The notes under the pieces were generated by a model, which worked only from the letters and a program-made list of their open reading frames with translations, ran no database searches and was not told the DNA's origin. Shown here in pieces: positions 53,691 to 63,426 of a DNA stretch of 64,000 nt; position 1 is the stretch's first letter; every line of letters starts with the position of its first letter. Source of the stretch: Aphanomyces cochlioides (Eukaryota; Oomycota; Saprolegniomycetes; Saprolegniales; Verrucalvaceae); NCBI GenBank assembly GCA_019828595.1, contig JAHQRK010000001.1:558001-622000 (forward strand), given 5' to 3'. The position numbers and the translations under genes are program-made.

Positions 53691-54239
53691 ATGTATCAAC
53701 AACCGCCTCCAGGTCAGCCAGGCCAATACCCACAGCAGCCTGGCCAATACCCTCAGCAACCAGGCCAGTACCCTCAACAGCCAGGCCAATATCCTCCTCA
53801 GCCTGGTCAGTATCCTCCTGGTCAGTATCCTCCTGGCCAATATCCTCCCCAGCAACAACCTCCTGCGCAATACCCGCCGCAAGCTTATCCTCCTCAAGCG
53901 TACCCACCTCAAGCGTACCCTCCGCAAGCGTATCCTCCTCAAGCGTACCAGCCACAAGGATATCCCCCTCAACCACAATACGCGCAACAGCAACACTACG
54001 CACAGCAAGGTCGTGCTCTTTTCCAAACCGCCACGACACCAGCTCCAGTGCAATACGTTCAGCCTGGAGTAGTTGTTCAGCAACCAGGTTATGTTGCACA
54101 ACAACCCGTGTATGTGCAACAACCTGGTGTGTATCATCATGGCCACATGAAAGTCGACAAGCATGGCCGCGTCAAGTACAAGCACAAGGGATACAAGCAC
54201 AAGGGATTCAAGCGCAAGGGATTCAAGTGGTTCAAGTAA
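53691..54239 (+). CDS. PGQYPP-repeat protein with basic KHKG tail
   Basis: 182 residues from ATG 53691. The N-terminal half is made of degenerate pentapeptide-like repeats (QPGQYPQ, PPGQY, then five tandem PPQAY units). A Gln/Val/Tyr-rich middle follows, and the C-terminus is basic with KYKHKGYKHKGFKRKGFKWFK-like KHKG repeats. No signal peptide or transmembrane helix. The layout (XYPPX repeats then Lys-rich His/Gly/Lys repeats) resembles plant glycine-rich protein A3-type proteins, a likeness of low-complexity design that may be convergent. Membrane-surface or RNA/lipid association through the basic tail is speculation. Repeat unit number may vary between strains. The long antisense frames over it are by-products of the repeats. 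Confidence 0.8.
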   Translation: MYQQPPPGQPGQYPQQPGQYPQQPGQYPQQPGQYPPQPGQYPPGQYPPGQYPPQQQPPAQYPPQAYPPQAYPPQAYPPQAYPPQAYQPQGYPPQPQYAQQQHYAQQGRALFQTATTPAPVQYVQPGVVVQQPGYVAQQPVYVQQPGVYHHGHMKVDKHGRVKYKHKGYKHKGFKRKGFKWFK

Positions 54240-54418
54240 GCCCTGCACCTCATGGCTTTTATTGGCGGACGTTCCTTGCATCCCTGGCCCCTTTTGCCTC
54301 AAGAGAGTGCCATGGTAGATTTGTTTCCTTCGTAGATTTCATGTACTAATGACATTTTTGCCAACCTCGTCGTCTTATTGCAGTCATGGCAGAGCTAAGC
54401 GATACGTCGGGACTCAAC

Positions 54419-55249
54419 CTAATGCATCGGTGGCATTGCATCTGTCTCTAGAGGGAGAACTTTGCCAAACGATTTCGATCCAAGGAATGTGAGATAAGGT
54501 GCTGCGTCTGCCGACGTTGGGGCAAAGTTCTTGCCGTTCCAGTAGCTGGCTTTGACAAACCCAGCTAGCTGAAGCCCCGTGACGATGTAATGGCCACCTT
54601 CTACTTCAATCTTCTCGACACGACATAGGATATGCGCAATGACATCTCTCTACAACGTTGTTAGCGCTGCTTCCCCTTGAAGTGAGGTACGATTGCGATG
54701 CAAGACGCCGCGGCATCGGCAATTTCAAGCGCAATACGATCTTTCTTGGACAAACCATGTTTGCGCTTCAATGGTCGTGGTGGCAACCAACCCACATCAC
54801 AAGTCTCGATGCCGAGCGTTGCAAATTTGTCGGTCGTGGCACCAGAACAGCCTCCAATGGCTAGAATGAGTTCTTCTTGGTCGGCCGTCGGGACATTCAG
54901 CACTGCGCAGAATTTACAATTGGTTCAATGGAGCAATACTGTACCAAATAGACGCCCGACTTGATTGATAAACGAGGCTGTGTGGCGTTTGCAATTCACA
55001 GAGCAGACGAACTTCCCCTACGTCAAGCTGTCATTCATGTGGCAATCGCTTTCAATGTGTGTGTTGTACATGATTATTGATCGGAGTGAGCCAGGTGATT
55101 GTCATGACGTTGCGAGTCCCATTCGTTGCATCAGCAACACTGAGCAGACAAACAGGATTCGGATACAACAGACGACTCAGCATATTGCGATCTACTTGGG
55201 CTACACCAGGCAATGAAGCACCACTGTCGACATCATCGGTAGCTTCCAT
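54419..55249 (-). CDS. flavin reductase-like (FMN-binding split-barrel) protein (four exons)
   Basis: Hand-built model: exons 55249-55070, 55017-54945, 54902-54691, 54649-54419; introns 52, 42 and 41 nt, GT..AG with consistent phases; 231 residues. The sequence shows the hallmark order NPVCLLSVADATNGTRNVMT, ITWLTPINNHGKFVCSVN, RLFVLNVPTADQEELILAIG and GCSGATTDKFATLGIE. This is the flavin reductase-like domain, which binds FMN in a split barrel. The C-terminal part (…ILCRVEKIEVEGGHYIV…) completes the barrel. Such proteins use NAD(P)H to reduce flavin, or hold FMN as a cofactor. No targeting sequence is obvious. The exons are too short individually to show as one frame, so this gene is easily missed. 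Confidence 0.82.
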
Positions 55250-56190
55250 GACACCGCCTTTCCAAATTCTAACAGCACTGCACAACCCCCAAACCCCTTC
55301 AACCCCGAAACCCATAACCCCCATAACCTAAACCCTCATTTCTTAAAATATATCCCAACTTGTCAGCAATCCATGACGAGAGGCCATCGATAGAGCTTAC
55401 ACGGTGACTAGAGGCAGCTTTAGAGCACAAGAGGATCCTCCTTGGCATGCAATGGAATACGCAGGAGCTTACCTTTTGTCAAGATTGCTCGTGAAAACAC
55501 GTTCCCCCTTGGGCCAATTGCTTTGAATACACACAAGATTGATCTTAAGTTTTGACAGAATACATTTTTAGAAATCGAGATAACGGCGTCTCCAAGATGG
55601 GCAAGGATGTTGATCATATGAGCCGCTTCATTGGATAATTGCTGTCAGGAGGGCTTCTCGAGTTGTATAACTCCCCGCACCAGCATGCCGTTGACGATGT
55701 GATAATACTGTGCACGATGATGGGATTGGCGTTTTTCCTGCCTGAACAAACGTCAAATGAGAGCGATCTTGGTTCATGACGTGGCTCTACATATGGATAC
55801 AGGACGCAATCATTGCGCAATGATCTCTCTCGCGCATGGTACCTCCAGTCAAAGGCCCGACAAGCCCCAAGTTGCATCTCCGGTAGACCATTCTCTTGTT
55901 TGAACGGCGGATGTTTTATACCACAGCTGAGGCTCAGAGTTTCAGTCTCACATATAATTCTTCGATTGTGCAGTTATTCCTTAAACTCTTATTCTATAGA
56001 AAAGTATTGATGAAATTTTATCCAATCAAATTCATTTATTACAAAATACTCATTATGGATTGGTGGAAACTTCCGAGCGCATGTGATGTCCATGTACAAA
56101 GACCAGACACAAAGAACCATGTAGCGTCCGATTCTAAAAATAGATTTGGTGGGGCAAATCCTTATTGTTGCATTGATTTGCTGCCTCGTC
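55250..56190. other. intergenic region with a possible coding relic
   Basis: About 940 bp. Besides the telomere-like tract, a minus-strand stretch at about 55473-55710 reads protein-like (…HMINILAHLGDAVISISKNV…) with one in-frame TGA and ends at a GTAAGC donor-like site. It may be a relic exon. The rest shows no gene. Confidence 0.35.
55283..55337. repeat. telomere-like C-rich tract (interstitial)
   Basis: A 55-bp run of degenerate AACCC-type words (CAACCCCCAAACCCC, GAAACCC, ATAACCCCC, ATAACC, TAAACCCTC) resembles the C-strand of a TTTAGGG telomere array. It lies 30-90 bp upstream of the flavin-reductase-like start codon. It could be an interstitial telomeric relic or a promoter element. Confidence 0.45.
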
Positions 56191-57256
56191 ATGGGCCAGA
56201 GAGGCTCAAGTAGCGTCTCTGGTCGGTCTTCAGGACGCTCGACAAGTCGCGCTGGAAGTGTGCGCCGGTTCAGTTCAGGTCGATCCTCGCGAATAAGGAG
56301 CCAACTCTCGAGTCGAGTGTTGCCACTGGAGAAAACGACGAACGGACACTCGCTACCATCTCCTCCCAAGACAGAGGAGCCACCGCCTGACTTTGTCATC
56401 ACATATATGACAACAACTGAGGATTGTCCAACACCGAAACGCGCTCCTCCTGTATGGTCTCGAATCCAATGTGAGCTGACGGAAATCCTTAGCGCCTAGC
56501 TGAACGAAATCACTCGTTTGGTAGCTATGGAGTCTTTCGAAACAAGAAATACGATTTTGTCTTTGCACAACTGCAGCAGAATACCACAACTGCGCTTGAG
56601 GTCATCAAGACGTACGTCAGATCTGCAAAGCTTGACCTGCCGTATTTGTTTGTCGGAGCGGATTTCGTCGACTGCGTGATCAAGCGGTCGTGGCCAGTCC
56701 CTCTAAATATTCTTGGGGCGACCGCATGGAGTGCTATGACGACCATGTCAACACATGCAGTTAGGAAAACCAAAGTGCTCGATGGAGTCGGGGACAACAT
56801 TCGCTACGTCCAGGTGTGTATCGAAAGTGGCATTCGAAAGGGTGTGCCTCTGCTCTTCAATGTCCTCTTCAAGCGCACTGTGACAGAAGACAAAGTATCA
56901 ATTGTGTTTCAAAGTATTGCCGACGACGACAAATTCTCTCTTCCAGCTCAGACAATGCAAGCATGTGTGAGTGGATGGTACGCGCTCCATGTCAACTGCT
57001 CAGCAATACATCACGTAGGATCATGTTTGAGTCCGAGGCCGATAAAACGAAATGCCGCCAAGTCGCCCTCGTTCGATTCCGGTCGCCTAAGATGGAGGGC
57101 ATTGGTGTTGGCAAGTGGGTGGCAAGTGTAGCGCGCAAGTGGCTTCGAGCTGAAGAGAGCACACTCAAGACGCAGTTGCACTTAGCGGCGGAGAATGGCA
57201 ATGAAGAGCGCGTACTAGGCGATATTAGCATAAGTTATCCTCAATTGACCACATGA
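56191..57256 (+). CDS. START-like domain protein (three exons)
   Basis: Exons 56191-56451, 56493-56977, 57019-57256; both introns 41 nt, GT..AG, phases consistent; 327 residues. The N-terminus is Ser/Arg-rich and low-complexity (GSSSVSGRSSGRSTSR), followed by a globular part (YGVFRNKKYDFVFAQLQ…). The C-terminal part (FKRTVTEDKVSIVFQSIADDD…ACVSGW|IMFESEAD) aligns with the START-like end of the bZIP/START protein at 17511-19103. It even shares a phase-2 intron in the Trp codon of the GW pair. No basic leucine zipper is visible; an upstream exon may be missing. Ligand and role unknown. Confidence 0.65.
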
Positions 57257-57311
57257 TGCCAACAATCCGAGGAAGATGTTGAGTGTTTGGTCCACACTTT
57301 ACTGCCAAATT

Positions 57312-58407
57312 TTAATAGCGTCTCCTAAATTCTTCTTCTTGCAAGCGTCTTGCATAAGCTTTATCGCTTTCATACGTTGGTTGACGTGAGTTGTTGGAAT
57401 CAGCGCGGCCCGAAGCGTACGTGTAGGCTCGAGGCTGAGCAATAAAGAAGTTCAAGTTCAGTGTCCACAACGGGCTCTTCATGTAAATGTATCCTAGACG
57501 AAACCATGAAAAGATGAGATACATAAAGAGCTTACCAGCGAGAATACCGGCGAGATGACCGAACAAAGACGAACCTGGGACAAAATAGTGGATGTAGACA
57601 AGCTCAGCCCAAGCGGCATATTTCGTAGGAATCGTAATTCCCATGATATTTGTGTAGGCAGGAGAATTTTGGTTAAGCACCATCTACTCAGTTGGGTTAC
57701 AAATGAGCTGGAATATCATTGCACCTTCAAGGCGAACAGCACCGCTGAAAAACCAACTGAGCATTGACGTATATATGACTAGAGAAAACGGTGAGAAAGA
57801 GAGCCTTGATAGCTCATACATTGTCATGTAAAACAGTGGCCAAACCGTACGCAGCTGCGACAGCCAAAACGTGTGACATCACAAGCAAGATCGCGATCAA
57901 TTGCGCAAATCGCTCGCTCCCGTACTTGAATTCAAGATTCACCCCCTTCCACAAGAAAGAGGCCCTGTTACGCGTTTCAAAGAGCAGCATCTGGCAATAC
58001 TTACATGTTATTGTACAAATGCCATTCATCAACGTGCAGGAAAGCAGAAACGATGAGTCGTTTCCAGTCGAACCGATCCACAATGACATCAGGACACCTA
58101 GAAAGTACATTCAACCTTTCGACCGCTTGGCAAGTACATACAGAGCATAACGCCGAGCTGATGGAACACCAGGATGTCCTTTGTACATGAAAACACCCAC
58201 CATTCCGCCTACAATGTCATCAGGATCAACTGAGATTCACGACCACATCCCACCCATCAAGGCTAATGTCACGGGCGGTTTCCTCTCGAGCTGTTGAATT
58301 TGACCATAAAGCTGCATGAGTAATACAAGGAGCAGCCCATCGTTTCGTCCACGTCCACCAGCGTTTCTGCCGCGAGGAATATTGACAAAGGGTCGTCGCC
58401 CGAACAT
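57312..58407 (-). CDS. rhomboid-family intramembrane serine protease (seven exons)
   Basis: Hand-built exons on the minus strand: 58407-58254, 58208-58142, 58097-58005, 57964-57820, 57778-57725, 57683-57536, 57493-57312. Introns are 40-45 nt, GT..AG, and all phases fit; 280 residues. Catalytic Ser S164 lies in VGFSAVLFALK and catalytic His H214 in SSLFGHLAGILAG, the rhomboid dyad. The HVDEWHLYNNM loop is typical of the RHBDD1/RHBDL4 branch. Several hydrophobic helices span the membrane. The C-terminal tail is cytosolic and charged (YARRLQEEEFRRRY). The last intron (42 nt) is open if retained. Likely ER or Golgi cleavage of membrane proteins. It shares a 173-bp bidirectional promoter with Iml1. 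Confidence 0.87.
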
Positions 58408-58457
58408 GGTCAAGGAATTCTGGTACCTGTCCCCTGGGCAGATTTCAAACTGATCAA

Positions 58458-58488
58458 ATTGGATAAAAATTCAAATTAATTATCCAAT
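58458..58488. promoter_or_regulatory. perfect inverted repeat ATTGGATAA…TTATCCAAT in the rhomboid/Iml1 bidirectional promoter
   Basis: ATTGGATAA at 58458-58466 and TTATCCAAT at 58480-58488, separated by 13 bp, sit in the 173-bp space between divergent start codons (58407 and 58581). A second pair, ATTGGTTA (58532) and TTAGCCAAT (58552), follows. The symmetry suits a bidirectional CCAAT-type promoter; function inferred. Confidence 0.55.
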
Positions 58489-58580
58489 TAAAATACTACG
58501 TAGTAAATAAATAAATCCATGATTTAATTTAATTGGTTAGAAAAATTTATTTTAGCCAATCAGTAAATCTTGAATTCAAC

Positions 58581-61500
58581 ATGCCGTTGTTCTCATCGAT
58601 GACGAAACCGCTCGGACAACAAAAGCTCATGCGCCGACCAAGCACTTCCCGCATGCTGTCCAAGCAAAGGAATTCAGCATACAAACTCATGGTCCATGGA
58701 CCCGAGTATGGAACTGGAGAAGAACTTGTCGTGAATCCAGAGTCGTTTCCAGACCTCAAGGTTGTTACCATGGCTGTAGAATCCATCGATCTTACAGCAA
58801 TCTCGTCTTGTAGCTTCATGACATCGTGGAGATCACACAACCTGATCGCACGCATCTCCGGTTGGTGATGCAAGTACGCTCATTAGCTCCCGTGCGTGGA
58901 AAGTTCCAGATTAGTATTCTCAAAGACCTCGCGGTGCAATTCCAGCTCGAAGCTTTCCATGACGTCACAGTCCAGGTATGGAGTCAACCTCTCCATCGCG
59001 GCATAATGCTTAAAGTAGAGAATTGAACCGAGTGATGCTACCGTTGACTTCATCGAACTCTCGTTCAAAGATCAGTTCATGTCGAGGGCTGATATCTGGC
59101 GATACAAAGTACAGAGCCAAACTCCTACACGTCACCCCCGTCGTTCTCTAGGTTGCATTATTCGGCAAGTGCTTGTTTGTCGGAAAAGTGTACGAGACGC
59201 TTGGAACCCGCGCGCAGGTAGGCGAATTGGCTATGTGCAATGTCGATATGACTCCATTTTAGGTCGAAATGCTCTTGGCCAAGGACCAAAATGTCCTGTG
59301 CGGCGTCATGGGAACAGAGACGAAGCTAATCTTGCGATCTCGATCAAGTCGCATCTTCTGGCTCGTCCAAATGAGTCCTGAGATGTGGGATTTTGCTGAC
59401 GACGGCGAAATGTACTTTGAAAAACTTGTCGAGCGACTCGTTCGTGTCTTGGTGGCCAAGTGGCAGGAAGCCTCCGTGAGCCATTCTGTGACGGTACTTG
59501 TCTTTTCACGGAGCTACTACGACAAGAAACAATTCCCGCTGGACTACGATCCAACTGCCGACACATTTGCAGAAGAATGCAGTCGACAAGCCTTTGGCCC
59601 TGGAGCTACAAACAACCCAAATGTTGCATTTGGCCATGGTCCAGCGATGCATTTAGATGGCCATGATCGATACTATGAAGACTTTTACAAGGTTAGCAGC
59701 TCCGCGGTCTCCTAGCTTTCATCGTGGGCTCGTAGGTGTTGATCCAAGACTACACTGGCCCCGACTGGTCTCATCTTGTTCGTCTTCTCAAGGAAGAATT
59801 TGCATCTTATGCTGAAAAACACCGCTGGCGACTCCCCGAAGACCTAGCTCCTGCAAGCTACACCGTTCTTCCATCCGGAGGTATTCTCTCTTGCGCATCG
59901 TTGGTTTATATGGTGGAATAGTCGTTCAGTGGGAGGAGCTCCCCCGCGGCTTTCCAGCGAGGGCGTCTGAAGGAAACTTCCTCGAAGCCATCAATGTGAC
60001 ATTGAACGTGCTGGACAAACATTACATGGACCGGGATTTAAATCGCGCTGGTCAAGGCATAGTCATGATTACAGCAGGCTCAGCAGTTTTCAACGTCCCG
60101 AAGCGTCTCGCACAAATTACAAAGCAGCGCATGATGGACACAGGAGTCGGCATGGATATGATCTCCCTCACGACGCCACCGCTTCATCCTGTGCCTTTGT
60201 TCATATGGAAACAGCCACGAGAGCAACAAGGCGACGACGAGTACAACGTTCCGCACTGGATCAGCGTCAGCTTTCTCGACTTTGACTGCACTTGTGGCGC
60301 TGCGAAGAAGAGCTTAATGCGCTGCCATTGCCACCTCATGACGAAACGCGATCAATTTCATCCATTGCCGCAATGTCGTATGCTAGATCGCTTCCCCATC
60401 CCAGCTCCACTTGTGAAAATATTCACAAAAGCAACGCCAACAGCAGCAAAACACGTCGACGAGCTCCTCCCGCCGATCGTATTACAACGCACGGCGGATC
60501 ATTTGCCAGTAGATGGATCCAAAGAAATTCTACAAGAGTATGACGACGATGTCTTTGCCCTTGTTGAGATGGCGCCGCATATTCCGCTCAAATTGACCGC
60601 CAAGAAGCATTCGTTTGTCGAAAAGGAGCAGGCGATGGACATTCCCCGCAAGAGAGTCGTGAGCATGCAAAACTTGAATCGGTACACCAAGCAAGCGACT
60701 GGAAAGCAAGGATCATTGCCGATGAGTCCGATCCGACAGCATAATGCGACGAGCCCGACGTTCAGCCCTCCAGAAGACACGCCTGTGCACCATATACGTT
60801 CGTACGAGACGTTTCCATCGTCGATCGACTCTGGGCCATCGCCCTTCTTGCTGAAGATTCAAAATGCGACGGATTTCAACAGCCCCCGTGTTCGTCCTCC
60901 GTTTTCAGATATCGTGGGGTCGCCACCGACCCTGAATTTAGTATTCCGGGCGAAATCTGCTGAGCCTTTTCAATTGATAGACCATGGCGACAGCAAATTG
61001 ACGTCCAATCGACGGCGATGGAGTCATATCTTCCCATGGACACCCGACGAAGGCCAAGTATATGGTCCGAATTGGAAATCGCTCGTCAATCCCGCAGTGC
61101 TCCCGCTGACGACGGATTTCTACCCAAAGGATCTCTACCACAACTACACCGAGTCGTTCTACTCTCTCATGCTTCTCGAGACAACAGGACGCAGCACGGA
61201 GCAATTACTCGTCGAGATGGTCTGCCAGCGCCTCTCGAGCGACTTTCAGCTTGTCGACATGAAGAAAAAACAAACCGCGGACGAAAGATTGCTCACGCCG
61301 CTCCACCAGACGACGTACCTCTTGAGCATGGGCCATCGCATCCACCAGTTGATTTATGACGAAGGGCAGCAGACGATTGATGTGAAATGCTACCACAAGC
61401 GACTCAAGACGACGATCCATGACCCATACCATTATGAATACTCGCTCTTTGACCCGACCACGGCGTCTTTCCACAAGCAATTGCAGACTTTTCACGAGTT

Positions 61501-62446
61501 TCCGCACCCAGAGGACAATTGGAACACGACTGACAATCTTCTCTGTGGCTACGTCGACTCGATGCACGACGGCACGAAATGCCGCCGCATTCGCTTTGTC
61601 ATCTTGCCGTCTTCCAAGTCAAATGATGGAGGATTTCCAGCTAAGATGCAGAAACTGCTCGACTTTTTGCAATCCAAAGTCGGGCCTGAAGACACGCTGC
61701 GCGTCCGGGTTCATCCCGAGCCGTGCCTTCCTGCGGCGTACACGGCGACGAAAATTTCTCGCCAGTATGTCCGTGTGAGCTGCAACACGGTCGCGCGGAT
61801 GGAGATCGACGTCCGCAACGAATGGCTCATGCTGCTCATTGACTGCGATACCTACTCGAATCTTAACTTCCACATCGATGTGCGCTGGCTGGCGTGCAGC
61901 GGCACCGTCATGGACGATTTCGTCACGACTCTGCGGCGAAGAACCAAACAAGCGGGGCTGGAACTCCGCCGCGTGCCTGAATTTACCCAAGTTCATCATC
62001 TCCATATTCACCCGTACTTGTCGTCCGTTCTTCTTCCTTTAAAAGCTTCCTGCGACCACAGCACGATGCATGCCGTCTGTCTGTCGTGGGGCTTCGTCTT
62101 TGACGGCGCATACCTCGCCGACGGCCCAGGAATTGGCCATGGACTCATGCCGAAACGCAACCCAAATAAGTCGTCCAACTCACGGCGACAGCAAGGCAGC
62201 CCTGAAGTGTGGAAGGAAAGAGGCTACGTGCAATTCATGCATCGGACGGCTCCAGTCTTCCTCCGCGTCTTAGCCCACGGCCTCGTGTGGATCCCGAGTT
62301 ACTCGTACGAGAGCAACACGTCCGACCAAGTCAAGCCGCTCTTTGACGTTGTCTGCGCGTGGATTGAAACCCATGTTGAAGATACACATCAATGCTTTAG
62401 CGACAAGGAAGACAATGACGATGAGGAGCGATCGTCCCAGACTTAG
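58581..62446 (+). CDS. Iml1/DEPDC5, GATOR1 complex subunit (seven exons)
   Basis: Exons 58581-58760, 58814-58975, 59019-59108, 59152-59217, 59263-59691, 59736-59880, 59922-62446; introns 41-53 nt with consistent phases; 1198 residues. N-terminal YKLMVHGPEYGTGEELVVNP and LHDIVEITQPDR match the Iml1 N-terminal domain. FIELSFKDQFMSRADIWRYK, VQMSPEMWDFADDGEMYFEK and SVTVLVFSRSYYDKKQF follow. GQGIVMITAGSAVFNV, ITKQRMMDTGVGMDMISL and PLHPVPLF mark the SABA region. FPWTPDEGQVYGPNW and LPLTTDFYPKDLYHNY come later. The family acts with Npr2/Npr3 as a GAP for Rag GTPases, restraining TORC1 when amino acids are low. I do not see a clear DEP domain before the C-terminal part (NFHIDVRW…). The stop overlaps the convergent amidohydrolase stop. 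Confidence 0.92.
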
Positions 62447-63426
62447 ATGCCGTAGAATTCAGCCGCCGTGCCGACAAACAAGCGCTTTTGATCAGCTTCC
62501 GAGAAGTCTGAGACCCAGTCGTAGAAGCTCGCATACAATTCTTCAATCGATGGCCCAGTCGAGTCGGCGCCGTCCGAGTTGGCCGCCGCGCCGCCTTGAT
62601 GCCAGTTCGTAGCAAACATACAACGCTCGACACCAAATAGCGAAATGATCTCGCGCACGAGATCTCGCACATACGCTTCTTTCTTGGCATCGAGATGCCA
62701 GCCTGGCACGAGATAGCCAAGCATGGAGAGCTTGACGTAGACTTGAGGCAGCGCGGCAAGTTTACGCATGCCAGCACGCCACACAGTCAGTTTGGCTTCG
62801 TCCGATGCGCTGCCATCGGAAGCAAGGTGGCGGACTTTGCCCAAGTGATCCACGACCACTTTGACATTTGGGTGGCGAGCAAAGAGATCCGCAGCAGCGT
62901 CCAGTTGCAACGGACTGCATTGCAAGTCAAAGGTCAAGTTGAATTGGGCCAAGAGGGCAAAACCACGTTCAAAAGCTTGGGCAGGACCGGTCGTGTCACG
63001 GATGTAGTCGTTTCCATGGCGAGAGACTGAAATGTGCGTCGCATTCTTGCCGTCAAACGGTCCTTCGTAGTCGACCATGAATCGAATTCCGCGGACTTTC
63101 GATGACGCGGCCACCAACGCCGCCAGCTGGGCTTCCACGTCGTTGTCCGCGAGGTTACACGCCGCTACGATAGCAGCAACAGTCGGCGCTCGTCCTTCGT
63201 GCACGAGCTTTTCAATCCATTCGACTTCAGCCAAGCCGCTGTCTGGCATGGCATCGATATGAACGGAGCGGGAGATGGGAAGCTGGCCCTTGTCGGCAGC
63301 ATACTGCTCGGGGAGATATGGCGACGCGCCGAGGGACTTGAGGAACGCGCAGTGCTTCTCATTCGTGTCATAGAAGTGGTGGTGGGCGTCCACGACGTCA
63401 GCAATGGCGGTGATCGACTTGACCAT
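62443..63426 (-). CDS. amidohydrolase-2 family TIM-barrel hydrolase
   Basis: Single exon of 327 residues from ATG 63426. The metal/active-site pattern of amidohydrolase-2 enzymes is visible: N-terminal DAHHHFYD (HxH), FMVDYEGPF, VVDHLGK (mid-barrel His) and CMFATNWHQGG near the C-terminus, where relatives have G(S/T)D(W/F)P. Closest well-known relatives are lactone hydrolases of sugar and quorum-lactone metabolism (L-fuconolactonase/rhamnonolactonase type) and dicarboxylate decarboxylases; the substrate here is unknown. No signal peptide, so cytosolic. Its TAA stop overlaps the TAG of Iml1 by two bases on opposite strands. ATTGGATA-type motifs lie upstream at 63456-63484. Confidence 0.9.
   Translation of the reverse strand: MVKSITAIADVVDAHHHFYDTNEKHCAFLKSLGASPYLPEQYAADKGQLPISRSVHIDAMPDSGLAEVEWIEKLVHEGRAPTVAAIVAACNLADNDVEAQLAALVAASSKVRGIRFMVDYEGPFDGKNATHISVSRHGNDYIRDTTGPAQAFERGFALLAQFNLTFDLQCSPLQLDAAADLFARHPNVKVVVDHLGKVRHLASDGSASDEAKLTVWRAGMRKLAALPQVYVKLSMLGYLVPGWHLDAKKEAYVRDLVREIISLFGVERCMFATNWHQGGAAANSDGADSTGPSIEELYASFYDWVSDFSEADQKRLFVGTAAEFYGI

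Noticed and set aside
53616..54302. Two long antisense frames over the PGQYPP-repeat gene
   Set aside because: Low-complexity repeats keep all frames open. The sense protein has a sensible start, stop and basic tail; the antisense readings are repetitive LRRI-type strings.
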